This document shows positions 28,142-36,633 of a DNA stretch of 64,000 nucleotides, piece after piece. The position numbers and the translations under genes are program-made. Origin of the DNA: JAXHTY01 sp034189225 (GTDB lineage Bacteria > Desulfobacterota > Desulfobacteria > Desulfobacterales > Desulfosudaceae); the NCBI GenBank assembly GCA_034189225.1, contig JAXHVL010000099.1:1-64000 (forward strand), in the 5' to 3' direction. Position 1 is the stretch's first letter; each line of letters opens with the position of its first letter. Below the pieces are notes generated by a model. That model had not been told where the DNA came from. It ran no database searches and saw nothing but the letters and a program-made list of their open reading frames with translations.

Positions 28142-28269
28142 ATGCCGGCAATGTTTTCCATACCTTCGGCTGCAGGAAAATTTTTGGCTTTGTAGCCTTT
28201 GCTACAGACGCCCGGGCTTGAAGTTGGCAGGATTGATTGAAAATATCAAAAGAAAGGAGGTGAACCGGA

Positions 28270-28404
28270 ATGCCGAAATGTGGTCTTTGCGGAGGTGATG
28301 CACCCAAGCAGCCGTGCATCACGGAAGACGGCCGATGCGACCTTTGTGGCAAAAAAGCGGTCCTGGCCGAAGAACAAGAGGATGAAAAGGAAAAGAAGGA
28401 CTAA
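28270..28404 (+). CDS. Small cysteine-rich (zinc-ribbon-like) protein
   Basis: A 44-residue ORF, MPKCGLCGG.. to ..EKEKKD, with cysteines at 4, 7, 16, 23 and 26 (CxxC, C, CxxC) and a highly charged tail. It has a near-perfect ribosome-binding site (AAAGGAGGTGA) at ideal spacing, which argues for real translation. It follows the GrdB-like selenoprotein gene by 128 bp and precedes the DUF1638 gene. Metal binding is inferred from the cysteine pairs; no family was recognised. Confidence 0.65.
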   Translation: MPKCGLCGGDAPKQPCITEDGRCDLCGKKAVLAEEQEDEKEKKD

Positions 28405-28516
28405 CGACAAAACAAAGGAGACGGCCCGTTCGGCTTTGGATTGTCTGCAACAGGACATGGCAGCCGGACGGGCCTTTTGGTCCCTGCAGGAAAAAAAACG
28501 GGAACACGGAAAATGA
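28382..28516 (+). CDS. Possible small basic ORF between the cysteine-rich gene and DUF1638
   Basis: A 44-codon ORF, MKRKRRTNDKTKET.. to ..QEKKREHGK. It overlaps the end of the cysteine-rich gene by 23 bp, and its TGA overlaps the DUF1638 ATG (ATGA), a translational-coupling arrangement. The ribosome-binding site is weak and part of the region folds into a long hairpin (28423-28480: CGGCCCGT near the start and ACGGGCCTTTT near the end). It may instead be an untranslated leader or attenuator. Confidence 0.3.
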   Translation: MKRKRRTNDKTKETARSALDCLQQDMAAGRAFWSLQEKKREHGK

Positions 28517-29073
28517 AAAACAAGACCCTGGTTGCATGTCAAATATTTGAAGATGAGTTGAATGCGTGTCTCAAGGACAGAAAAGACGTGCGGATTGTGT
28601 GGGTTGACGCTGCTTTGCATGCGGATCTTGACCTGCTTGAAAAGGAGCTGCAAAATGTGCTTGCCGAAACAGATCCGCAGAGAGAATCAGTGCGGCTTTT
28701 GTTCGGAAGCGGCTGCCATCCGGAGATGGCCGGCATCGCAAAGGAACTGGGAACACAAGCAGCACCCTGTAAAAACTGCATTGAATGGCTGGCCGGCGAG
28801 GAGACAAAGGAACTTGAACAAAACCGCACCATGCTGATGACCCCGGCCTGGGTTCGCGTATGGCCGAAAATCATGTCTTTGATGGGGTGGAGTGAAGTTG
28901 ATGTGCGGATGCAGTTGGGCCGTTATGATCGGATACTGGTGCTGGACCCGGGCCTTAATCCGCTGACTGATGAAGAAACGCTGGAATTTTTCGATCTTGT
29001 CCAGGTGCCGGTTGAACCCCGCCCCGTGGATTTGGAATATTTTTGCAGCCGCCTTAATGCGCTGTTAAATTGA
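28513..29073 (+). CDS. DUF1638-family protein
   Basis: A 186-residue protein recognised as DUF1638-like from its layout: MKNKTLVACQIFEDEL at the start, WVDAALHADLDLLEKELQ, then LLFGSGCHPEM, and a C-terminal LDPGLNPLTDEETLEFF. DUF1638 proteins occur with corrinoid methyltransferase and methylated-amine genes in anaerobes. Their function is not established. Conserved cysteines (residues 10, 19, and in SGCHPEM, APCKNC) may bind a metal. It shares the operon with the GrdB-like selenoprotein, which suggests a link to C-N or methylated-amine metabolism; this is inference. The frame is open further upstream (28441). Confidence 0.7.
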   Translation: MKNKTLVACQIFEDELNACLKDRKDVRIVWVDAALHADLDLLEKELQNVLAETDPQRESVRLLFGSGCHPEMAGIAKELGTQAAPCKNCIEWLAGEETKELEQNRTMLMTPAWVRVWPKIMSLMGWSEVDVRMQLGRYDRILVLDPGLNPLTDEETLEFFDLVQVPVEPRPVDLEYFCSRLNALLN

Positions 29074-29094
29074 AAAGGCAAAAAAGGGCAATCC

Positions 29095-29802
29095 ATGAAA
29101 TGTCCATGCGAAGAAATGGCCGGAAATGACCTGGAGGTAAGCGCACAATGTATCGGAAACCTCTGGCTTTTCAGGAATCTTGACATCAAAGATATTCAGG
29201 CTTTAGTTGGCGCTGCACAGCGGCGCATTTATGAAGCCGGGGAACCCATATTTCATCAGGGAGAGCTGGCTGGGCACATGTTTCTTATAAAGGCCGGCCG
29301 GGTCAAACTGAGCAAAGTAAACGAAGACGGCAACGAACTCATTCTGGATATCCGGAAGGCAGGGGATTTTCTCGGTGAACAAATGCTTTCCGAGGAAATA
29401 GAATACCCGGTAAGTGCCTTATGCATGGAAAAGACATTAATCTGCGGATTTACAAAGGAGCGGTTTGAAACCCTTGTAATGGAACGCCCCAGCATCGGGC
29501 TTCAGGTTATCCGGAACCTGAGCTCCACAATTCACTGGCTCACGGACCGCGCTGGCAGCCTTTCATCCTCGAGCATAGAAGAGCGCCTCTACCAAGTGCT
29601 TGTAACCGTGGCCCGGGAGCACGGAACCCCTGCGGCAGCCGGATACATGTTGCACTTTCCTCTGACGCATGAAGACCTGAGTTTTCTGGTAGGAGCTCAT
29701 CGCGTAAGCATCACACGGGCTATGAAGCACCTGAGGGACCAGGGCCGGGTTGTCCCTGATGGCCGTTCTCTGATTGTGGCGATAGATGAAAACCCTAGCT
29801 GA
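29095..29802 (+). CDS. Crp/Fnr-family transcriptional regulator
   Basis: A 235-residue regulator. The cyclic-nucleotide-binding-like beta-barrel (residues 25-140) includes GEPIFHQGELAGHMFLIKAGRVKLSK and GDFLGEQ. A dimerisation helix and a wHTH (LTHEDLSFLVGAHRVSITRAMKHL, about 192-215) follow. Cysteines at 3, 5, 19, 110 and 117 resemble the N-terminal plus central cysteine pattern of Fe-S-containing FNR proteins, though the spacing differs from E. coli FNR. A redox-responsive role is therefore plausible but unproven. It lies 21 bp after the DUF1638 gene and 80 bp before the iron-sulfur flavoprotein. Confidence 0.9.
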   Translation: MKCPCEEMAGNDLEVSAQCIGNLWLFRNLDIKDIQALVGAAQRRIYEAGEPIFHQGELAGHMFLIKAGRVKLSKVNEDGNELILDIRKAGDFLGEQMLSEEIEYPVSALCMEKTLICGFTKERFETLVMERPSIGLQVIRNLSSTIHWLTDRAGSLSSSSIEERLYQVLVTVAREHGTPAAAGYMLHFPLTHEDLSFLVGAHRVSITRAMKHLRDQGRVVPDGRSLIVAIDENPS

Positions 29803-29882
29803 TCAGGGATTTGTAGGCCCTGTATAAATAACAAAGTCCTCCGGGTATATAAAGTAACTTATAAATTAAAGAGGAGGTTAAA

Positions 29883-30545
29883 ATGAAGATTTTAGGTGTT
29901 TCCGGATCCCCGATTAAAAACAGCAACACGGATCGCGCGGTCAAGACCGTGCTGGAAGCTACTGGCGCGGAAACAGAGTTTATTAAACTCAGCAAATTTC
30001 AAGTCGAGCCCTGCAGAGCCTGCCTGGGATGCGTGGATACAAACGAGTGCGTTATCGGAGATGACGGCAACCTGCTGGCTAAAAAAGCAAAAGAAGCAGA
30101 CGGGCTCGTGGTCGGCGGATTTACCCCTTACTCCATGATCGACGGCCGGACCAAGGCCTTTCTTGAGCGGCTGTATCCGTTGCGGCACAAACACGGTTAC
30201 ATGAGCGGCAAACCAGGCATCGCAGTTGCGACCTGTGCCACCCCGGCAGACTGCGAAGGCATGCCCCCGGCATGCGAAAACGGTGTTAACGGCGTCATGT
30301 ACTACATGATGGAAGAAGGCATGAATTTTCTGGGGTCGGTCCGGATCCAGGGAAACCTTCCCTGCATCCGGTGCGGCAATGGAGACGAATGCCGGATGAC
30401 AGGGGTCAGAATGCTTTTCGGCCCGCAGGCAACGGTGGATTCGGTAGGCATTCATACCCTTGAAACCCAGGAGGAGACTGAAAAGACAGCCAGAGACCTG
30501 GGTGCCAGGATGCAGGATTTTTTGGCCGACACAGCCCGCTCATAA
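29883..30545 (+). CDS. Iron-sulfur flavoprotein (NADPH-dependent FMN reductase family)
   Basis: A flavodoxin-fold protein of 220 residues. The N-terminal phosphate-binding loop is GVSGSPIKNSNT (5-16). A compact cysteine motif CRACLGCVDTNEC (Cys 44, 47, 50, 56) fits CX2CX2CX4-7C, the [4Fe-4S] site of archaeal and bacterial iron-sulfur flavoproteins. More cysteines follow (CATPADCEGMPPAC, CIRCGNGDEC), which is unusual for the family. AGAGGAGG precedes the ATG. It probably transfers electrons from ferredoxin or NAD(P)H to an unknown acceptor. It lies after a Crp/Fnr gene and the GrdB-like operon, and could supply electrons to the selenoprotein (inference). Confidence 0.82.
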   Translation: MKILGVSGSPIKNSNTDRAVKTVLEATGAETEFIKLSKFQVEPCRACLGCVDTNECVIGDDGNLLAKKAKEADGLVVGGFTPYSMIDGRTKAFLERLYPLRHKHGYMSGKPGIAVATCATPADCEGMPPACENGVNGVMYYMMEEGMNFLGSVRIQGNLPCIRCGNGDECRMTGVRMLFGPQATVDSVGIHTLETQEETEKTARDLGARMQDFLADTARS

Positions 30546-30682
30546 ATGCAAAATAAGGAAAAAGTTATAAAATTTTTCCAAACATAATCGAAGTAATTGA
30601 GATTGATCGGTTTTTTAAAAAGAGACGGTAAAATGGGGTGTTAAACTGCCCTTTAATATCAGCAATAATTTTTACTGGGGAT

Positions 30683-31267
30683 CTATCGGTCGGTTCGGAT
30701 AAATTTCCATACCACCACCCCGACAACCACAACCGCGCCCAGCACCAGGCATCCCCATTTATAAAGGGCGGCGATGTTCTGAATCCGGTCCAGTCGGGTG
30801 GGAAAGTACCATCCCAGACCCACCAGGACCGTGACACTGACCACAGCCGACAGCATATCGGTGAACAGAAACTTGAAAAAAGGCATGCGGGCGGTACCGG
30901 CTGTAAAAAACAGGGGGGTGCGCAGGCCGGGCATGAACCGGGCGGTCAGCAGGCCTTTTAATCCGTGCTTTTGGTAAAAACGCTCTGCTTTTTGCATCCG
31001 TGACGGCGAGAAAACGATGCGGATAATCGGCAGCCGCGGCAATTGTCCGCGAAAAAAACGACCGCCGGCGAAGCTGAGCGTGTCGGCCGTCACCACGCCA
31101 AACCACGCTACCGGCAGCATCCATTCCAGGCGGCACACGTCCCGGGCGCACAGAAATCCCGCTGTGAGCAGCGGAATATCCTCGGGAATGGGCACGCCCA
31201 CGCCCCGGCCGATCAGGGCCAGTGCGATACCGATATAGGCAAAATCCAGGGCCAGGTTCATCATCAT
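30683..31267 (-). CDS. DedA/SNARE-associated membrane protein
   Basis: A 194-residue DedA-family (VTT-domain) membrane protein. The helical pattern includes GVGVPIPEDIPLLTAGFL near the N-terminus and the conserved RFMPGLRTPLFFTAGTARMPFFKFL around residue 110. Members are implicated in lipid carrier flipping and envelope homeostasis. It diverges from the sulfotransferase/PHP-glycosyltransferase operon; the gap contains the Pho-box-like array. MNLALDFAYIG (two codons on) is an equally likely start. Confidence 0.85.
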   Translation of the reverse strand: MMMNLALDFAYIGIALALIGRGVGVPIPEDIPLLTAGFLCARDVCRLEWMLPVAWFGVVTADTLSFAGGRFFRGQLPRLPIIRIVFSPSRMQKAERFYQKHGLKGLLTARFMPGLRTPLFFTAGTARMPFFKFLFTDMLSAVVSVTVLVGLGWYFPTRLDRIQNIAALYKWGCLVLGAVVVVGVVVWKFIRTDR

Positions 31268-31387
31268 TCCTCACCTGCAAACTCCGGTTAAACTATAACC
31301 GGGGCCGCGTCCGTGTGCAACCGCTGTTTTCCGGTTTGTTCCGGAGAAAGGGCAATATGCCAGAATTATAGATATTCACACTTTATT

Positions 31388-31427
31388 ATAACCGTTTTTT
31401 AACACAATCCTAACCTCGTTGACAAAA
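31388..31427 (+). promoter_or_regulatory. Pho-box-like direct repeat array upstream of the sulfotransferase operon
   Basis: Four 7-mers at an 11-bp period: ATAACCG (31388), TTAACAC (31399), CTAACCT (31410) and GACAAAA (31421); the last is the weakest. The TTAACAC unit matches the one at 18354 upstream of the paralogous PHP-glycosyltransferase. The spacing follows the PhoB-box pattern. It lies 81 bp before the sulfotransferase ATG and in the shared region with dedA. Confidence 0.45.
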
Positions 31428-31507
31428 AATAAGGATGACTGGTAGCCTGAGTGCACGCTTGAGGAAATGACGTTGTAAAAAGTCCAACAGAAACGGGAAA
31501 ACATCGA

Positions 31508-32734
31508 ATGAGACGATTTTCGCTGCGTGAAAATATTCTTTATAGTTATAAAACATATGGTCATCTTCTTAAACGGACCTTTCTGACGGCGCGGGGCACC
31601 CAGGCCCGGCTCACTCCCCGGCGGTTTGCGGTCATGCTGGTGTTTTCGGCGGTTCTGCTGGTGCTGCAGACAGTCCACTGGCTGGCATACATTGCCGATG
31701 AACTGCTGTTTCCTGGGTATAAAAAGGTGGCTGTGCGAAATCCCCTGTTTATCGTGGGGGTTCCCCGCAGCGGAACCACGTTTCTGCATCGTTTTTTAGC
31801 GGCGGATACGGAACATTTCACCACCTTCAGCCTGTGGGAGCTGATCCTGGCCCCCACCATCACCCAGCGGAAGATTGTTCATAAGCTGGGCGTTCTTGAC
31901 CGGCTGGCAGGTGGTCCTGCAAAACGGATGATCGATCTGCTGGAGCGGCGGGCATTCAGCGGGCTGGATGCCATTCACAAGATTTCCCTGTCCGACCCGG
32001 AAGAGGATTATTTTGCACTGGCCCCTATCTATGCCTGTTTTCTGATGATTCTGCCCTTTCCATTTCCAGAGGAGCTGAGGTATCTGGCCTTTTTCGACGA
32101 TGCAGCCGACGATACGGACAAGGAACGGATCATGGCCTTTTACAAAACCTGCCTTCAGCGCCACCTTTACGTGCACGGCAACGACAGGATACTGCTTTCC
32201 AAGAATGTTTCTTTCGGACCGATGGTGAAGACCCTTGCCCGGGCGTTTCCGGATTGCCGGATCGTGGGAACGGTGCGCAACCCGGAATATGCGGTGCCCT
32301 CTCATATCAGCTCGATGATGGAGGGCGCGGCCCTGTTTGACAATGATATCCAGGGCGACACCTACCGGGACCAGATGATCGATGTGCAGCGCTACGCCTA
32401 TACCCACCTGGCGGAAGTCCTGCCACGGCTGCCGGCAAACCGGTACATGACAGTGACCATGGAGAGCCTTCAGAATAACCTTCACGACGTGATTGCCGAT
32501 CTGTATCAGCGGTTCGGCTACACCGTGACCCCGGCGTTTGACTGGTTTCTCCGCCTGGAGACCAGAAAGCAGCAGGCATACAAAAGCGTCCATCATTACG
32601 ATCTTGCGGCTTATAACCTTACGCAGGAAGATATTTTTCACCGGTTTTCGGATGTGTATCACCGTTTTGGGTATATACCGCCGGTGGCTGATGCAGAAAA
32701 TGAACCGGCCGGCTCATCGGCGATGGGACGATGA
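31508..32734 (+). CDS. Sulfotransferase-family protein
   Basis: A 408-residue protein with an N-terminal hydrophobic segment (about 38-55) and a sulfotransferase fold. The PAPS 5'-phosphosulfate loop is GVPRSGTTFLHRFL (about 84-97). Further family blocks are RIVGTVRNPEYAVPS, the 3'-phosphate-binding region, and LYQRFGYTV near the C-terminus. It should transfer sulfate from PAPS to a hydroxyl, probably of a lipid or saccharide. It is the first gene of an operon with a DUF2334 deacetylase and a PHP-glycosyltransferase. With its Pho-box-like promoter, this suggests sulfated glycolipid synthesis under phosphate limitation (inference). Confidence 0.85.
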   Translation: MRRFSLRENILYSYKTYGHLLKRTFLTARGTQARLTPRRFAVMLVFSAVLLVLQTVHWLAYIADELLFPGYKKVAVRNPLFIVGVPRSGTTFLHRFLAADTEHFTTFSLWELILAPTITQRKIVHKLGVLDRLAGGPAKRMIDLLERRAFSGLDAIHKISLSDPEEDYFALAPIYACFLMILPFPFPEELRYLAFFDDAADDTDKERIMAFYKTCLQRHLYVHGNDRILLSKNVSFGPMVKTLARAFPDCRIVGTVRNPEYAVPSHISSMMEGAALFDNDIQGDTYRDQMIDVQRYAYTHLAEVLPRLPANRYMTVTMESLQNNLHDVIADLYQRFGYTVTPAFDWFLRLETRKQQAYKSVHHYDLAAYNLTQEDIFHRFSDVYHRFGYIPPVADAENEPAGSSAMGR

Positions 32735-32754
32735 GGTGATAGAGGAATGAGACG

Positions 32755-33561
32755 ATGTGCATGGCAATGCAAAAGCCCCCGAGACAGGCAGCCCTGGTCT
32801 CCATTCATGACGTGATGCCGGAAACCCTGACACAGACCGCCGCTATTGTCCGGTTTCTTGAACGCCTGGGCGTTCACCGGCTGACAATGCTGGTGGTGCC
32901 GGCAAAACAATGGTCGTCCGCGGACCTGGCAAAGCTCCATCAATGGCAGGCCTGCGGCATCGAGCTGGCCGGTCATGGCTGGCAGCACCGCGCCGCGCGG
33001 ATGGCCACGGCCTGGCATCGCCTTCATGGCCTGCTTGTTTCCCGGAACGAGGCCGAGCATCTTTCCCTGGATCAAGACGCGGCAGCCTGTATTGTATCCA
33101 GCTGTTACCGGTGGTTTGCCGAAAACGGCCTGGCGTCCCCGACGTTTTATGTGCCGCCCGCCTGGGCCATGGGGCGGTTGTCCCGCTCGTGTCTGGCAAT
33201 GTTGCCGTTCGCATTTTATGAAACCCATGCCGGTGTATGGGATACCCGCACCCGCCGGTTTGTGTCCATGCCGGTGGTCGGCTACATGGCGGATACCGCG
33301 GTGCGAACGGCGGCCTTGCGCGCATGGAACGCCGTGAATCTTGCCCTGCCCGGCGCTGCGGTCCGGATCGCCGTTCACCCGCAGGACCTGAACCTGCCGC
33401 TCAAAACGGACCTGGAGCGTCATCTGGCGCGGTTCCGCCGTTTTGAGACCTGTTCGGAGCTGATGGCCGCTCATTTAGCAGCGCTGCCGTCACGTGTCGG
33501 CGGCCACGGACTGGCTGGTCCTGAAATGATGTCAACCCCTCCATCAAAAAGCGAGACATGA
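32755..33561 (+). CDS. DUF2334 / polysaccharide deacetylase-like protein
   Basis: A 268-residue protein of the DUF2334 type, related to NodB-like polysaccharide deacetylases. The N-terminal VSIHDVMPETL corresponds to the metal-binding Asp/His motif, and GIELAGHGWQHR (about 65-76) is the second metal motif. AIAVHPQDL-like HPQDL near the C-terminus is the conserved catalytic His region. It lies 20 bp after the sulfotransferase gene and overlaps the PHP-glycosyltransferase start by 4 bp. Its substrate is unknown; deacetylation of a glycolipid sugar is plausible. Confidence 0.78.
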   Translation: MCMAMQKPPRQAALVSIHDVMPETLTQTAAIVRFLERLGVHRLTMLVVPAKQWSSADLAKLHQWQACGIELAGHGWQHRAARMATAWHRLHGLLVSRNEAEHLSLDQDAAACIVSSCYRWFAENGLASPTFYVPPAWAMGRLSRSCLAMLPFAFYETHAGVWDTRTRRFVSMPVVGYMADTAVRTAALRAWNAVNLALPGAAVRIAVHPQDLNLPLKTDLERHLARFRRFETCSELMAAHLAALPSRVGGHGLAGPEMMSTPPSKSET

Positions 33562-35999
33562 CAATGGATACCAAGCAATTAAAGATGGACATGCATGTAC
33601 ATTCCCGGTATTCGCACCGGCCTTCTTCCTGGGTGCTGAAAAAAATCGGGTGTTCCGAGAGCTACACCGATCCCGCGTACCTCTATCGCTCCCTGAAGGC
33701 ACGGGGTATGGACCTGGTCACCATTACCGATCACAACACCATCGGCGGCGCCCTGGAGATCGCCCATCTGCCCGATACCTTTATCAGCGAAGAGGTGACC
33801 TCCTATTTTCCGGAAGACAACTGCAAGCTGCATGTGCTGGCGTATAACATCACCGAGGCCCAGCATGAGGATATAGCGCGGCTCCGGAAAAATGTCTATG
33901 AGCTGGTGGATTATCTGAATGCCGAGGGCATCGTGCATGCCGTTGCCCATCCCATGTACAGCGTTAACGGGTTGCTGCAGCGGGTGCATTTCGAGAAGAT
34001 GCTGCTGCTGTTCAATATCATCGAACTCAACGGGGCCCGGGATACCCTGCAGAACACCATCGTCCGGCAGATCACGGATACCCTGACCCGGGCGGCCCTC
34101 GATGCACTGGCCGACCGCCATGATGTGGCACCCCGGGGCAATACGCCGTGGCAGAAATGTCTGATCGGCGGATCTGACGATCATTCGTCCCTGTACATGG
34201 GGTGTTCCTGGACCGTGGTGCCGGAAGCATCAGATGGGGCGTCCTTTCTGGCCGGCGTGGCGGCGGGCCGGACAACGGTTCAGACCCATGACGCGGGACC
34301 GCGGACCCTGGCGCATAATCTTTACAGTATCATGTACCAGTTTTATGACGAGACGTTCATGGTAAACCGCTGGATAAAGGAGCCCGAACTCACCGCCTTT
34401 CTGATGGACACCCTTTTCCCCGAGGACCATGAGCTGCATGATGTTCAGCGGCTGGCGCAAGAGCGTCGATCCGCTGGGTTTTCCACCTTTGGGGCGGCCT
34501 CTATCCCGGATCAGCTGCTGGCCCATGCCAGACAGGCCATTTCCGCAGAGCCGAGTCTGGCGGAACGGGCCCATCGGTCCGGGATGGGCGTGGGAACCGG
34601 TGAAAGCCGCGAGGATGTGTGGATGGAGTTTGTCAACCGGATTTCCGAGATGATCATGCGGCAGTTTGCTGATGATGTGATCACCCGCCTGACCAGCGCG
34701 GATCTGTTCTATCTGTTTACTACCATCGGCTCGTCAGCCTCCATGTACATGATGCTGTCCCCCTATTTTATTGCCTATTCCCTGTTTGCAAGGGACCGGC
34801 AGTTCGCCCTTGACTGCCTCAAGGCCCGGAACAGCCGGTCCGCAGAAACCGGGGCGCCTGACCGCAACATCGCGATGTTCACCGATACCTTTAACGAAAT
34901 CAATGGGGTGGCCACGGCCATCCGGTCGCAGGTGGCGGCGGCCCGGCTCACGGGCAAATCACTGACGCTGATCAACTGCGATCCCGGTCAGGGCCCGGAA
35001 GCCAATGTGATGGGGTTTGAGCCCTTCGGGGAAATCGACCTGCCCGAGTATCCGGAGCTTAAAATCTATTATCCGCCGGTGCTGAAAATCCTGGATTATT
35101 GCTACCGGCAGCGGTTTACCCATATTCATGCCGAAACCCCCGGGGCCATGGGATTGACCGCCCTGGCCGTGGCTCGCATCTTGAAACTGCCTTTTTACGG
35201 CACCTATCATACCTCTCTTCCCCAGACAGTGGGCGCCCTGACCGGAGATACCCAGATCGAAGACCTGTTCTGGAAATACATGGTCTGGTTTTACGGCCAG
35301 ATGGAGAAGATATATGTGCCGTCCGCCATGACGGGGCGGGAGCTGGTGGAAAAGGGGCTGCCCGAGGACCGGATTGTCGTGCACCAGTGGGGTGTGGACA
35401 CCGCCGGTTTTACCCCGGACAAGCGTAACGGCTTTTTTGTCAACCGCTATCAGCTGCCCGATAGCATGATGAAGCTGGTCTATGTGGGACGGGTCTCCAG
35501 AGAAAAGAACCTTCAGGTGTTCGAGAAGATGATGCGCAGGATATGCCGGCACCGGGACGATGTCTGCCTGGTGATCGTGGGGGAAGGGCCGTATCTGGCG
35601 GGGATGCAGGAGTCGCTGGCGGACCTTCCTGTTGTGTTCACGGGTTATCTCACCGGCGACGACCTGACCCAGGCCTATGCTTCCAGCGATATTTTCCTGT
35701 TCCCCTCCACCGTGGATACCATGGGCAACGTGGTGGTGGAGGCCCAGGCATCCGGGGTACCGGTGGTCGTCACCGACAAGGGCGGGCCCAGTGAAAACAT
35801 GATTGACCGGAAAACCGGTTTCGTGCTACCGGCCGATGACACGCTGGCCGACCGCTTTGCCGATGCGGTGCTTCATTTCTGCGACCACCCCGATAAGCTG
35901 GCGGCCATGCGAAAAAACGCCCGGCAATACAGCCGTCAGCGCTCCTTTGAGAAGAGTTTTTTAAGCTTCTGGAATCATTACGGGGTGTCCAGTCATTGA
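33558..35999 (+). CDS. PHP-domain / glycosyltransferase family 4 fusion protein (paralog 2)
   Basis: An 813-residue paralog of the 18552-21005 protein with the same plan. PHP motifs are MHVHSRYSHRP, TITDHNTIGG, SEEVTSYFPE, VAHPMYS and GSDDHSS. The GT-B half starts at about residue 432 and contains GTYHTSLPQTVGAL, HQWGVDT, YVGRVSREKNLQ and FPSTVDTMGNVVVEAQASG. The start overlaps the deacetylase by 4 bp; an ATG 6 bp further on is possible. The 3'-terminal 725 bp exist a second time at 42165-42889. The second copy of this enzyme type in one genome region suggests two related lipid or saccharide products. Confidence 0.87.
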   Translation: MTMDTKQLKMDMHVHSRYSHRPSSWVLKKIGCSESYTDPAYLYRSLKARGMDLVTITDHNTIGGALEIAHLPDTFISEEVTSYFPEDNCKLHVLAYNITEAQHEDIARLRKNVYELVDYLNAEGIVHAVAHPMYSVNGLLQRVHFEKMLLLFNIIELNGARDTLQNTIVRQITDTLTRAALDALADRHDVAPRGNTPWQKCLIGGSDDHSSLYMGCSWTVVPEASDGASFLAGVAAGRTTVQTHDAGPRTLAHNLYSIMYQFYDETFMVNRWIKEPELTAFLMDTLFPEDHELHDVQRLAQERRSAGFSTFGAASIPDQLLAHARQAISAEPSLAERAHRSGMGVGTGESREDVWMEFVNRISEMIMRQFADDVITRLTSADLFYLFTTIGSSASMYMMLSPYFIAYSLFARDRQFALDCLKARNSRSAETGAPDRNIAMFTDTFNEINGVATAIRSQVAAARLTGKSLTLINCDPGQGPEANVMGFEPFGEIDLPEYPELKIYYPPVLKILDYCYRQRFTHIHAETPGAMGLTALAVARILKLPFYGTYHTSLPQTVGALTGDTQIEDLFWKYMVWFYGQMEKIYVPSAMTGRELVEKGLPEDRIVVHQWGVDTAGFTPDKRNGFFVNRYQLPDSMMKLVYVGRVSREKNLQVFEKMMRRICRHRDDVCLVIVGEGPYLAGMQESLADLPVVFTGYLTGDDLTQAYASSDIFLFPSTVDTMGNVVVEAQASGVPVVVTDKGGPSENMIDRKTGFVLPADDTLADRFADAVLHFCDHPDKLAAMRKNARQYSRQRSFEKSFLSFWNHYGVSSH

Positions 36000-36003
36000 T
36001 GAC
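35275..36003 (+). repeat. 729-bp duplication, source copy
   Basis: This segment of the PHP-glycosyltransferase gene is repeated at 42165-42893 with no visible difference. The left boundary (AATACATGG) lies inside the gene and the right boundary is 4 bp after its stop. See the copy for context. Confidence 0.9.
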
Positions 36004-36387
36004 ACCATCCGTTTCGGCCTGGCGCTTCATGTTCATCCGCAGTTCAGGGATGAGTTGCGGCCGTCAGTTGGTTACCACTCGACCCCATCTGGAGAACTGT
36101 TTTTGCCACAGATGATCGCAATTATGCAGACCGGCCTGGTGTTGATCAGAATTCCGTGGGTGAAAAATATAGACATATTCTGCCCGTCCTGCTTGAATGT
36201 GGTTTGAAAAAGCAGTCTTCCTTTTCTCAGTTCTCTGAAGATACAAATATTAATCGCACACGTTTTTTCAACCTGCCAGTGTTCCAGAAATATGCGGCCG
36301 GCTGGCCGTTTACAGGGTGGAAGCCGGTGTCGGTCTTCCGTTAATCGTCACACAATACGGGTTGCGGTTTGTCCGCGTGAGGAGGAT

Positions 36388-36445
36388 GGCTTCGTAAAAA
36401 GCTTCCAGCGCCGCCGCGGTGTTTTTGCAGGAAGGAACGTGCGCC
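36388..36445 (+). repeat. Dispersed intergenic repeat C, copy 1
   Basis: A 58-bp sequence (GGCTTCGTAAAAAGC to GAAGGAACGTGCGCC) that occurs in inverted orientation at 50237-50294 with a few mismatches. A short part also follows the 729-bp copy (42894-42912). Together with repeat B this fills much of the 630-bp gap before the broken sigma-54 activator; the rest of 36004-36387 shows nothing recognisable. Confidence 0.75.
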
Positions 36446-36464
36446 TTTGACCTTTTTTACCGTT

Positions 36465-36599
36465 CCTGCTCGGCTGCGCTGCAAGGGGCTGGGCACGTGT
36501 TGCTGTTCAGTTGTTCCGGCTAACTGAAAAACGAGGCAATAAACTGAAAAATTGAATAAAATGGTATCGTTATAGTAAATTGGCAGATTGAGTTCCTTG
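36465..36599 (+). repeat. Dispersed intergenic repeat B, copy 1
   Basis: About 135 bp closely similar to 49908-50032, starting CCTGCTCGGCTGCGCTGCAA and including CACGTGTTGCTGTTCAGTTG, AACTGAAAAA, AATAAACTGAAAAATTGAAT and AGTTCCTTG. A partial inverted copy is at 47712-47746. Noncoding. Confidence 0.75.
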
Positions 36600-36633
36600 G
36601 AAATCTGATATTCGCGTACGGGGTTGGGTTGCG

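Noticed and set aside
28233..28249. TTGAT...ATCAA as an FNR box before the cysteine-rich ORF
   Set aside because: The half-sites are 7 nt apart rather than 4, so it does not match the FNR consensus; at best an unproven operator.
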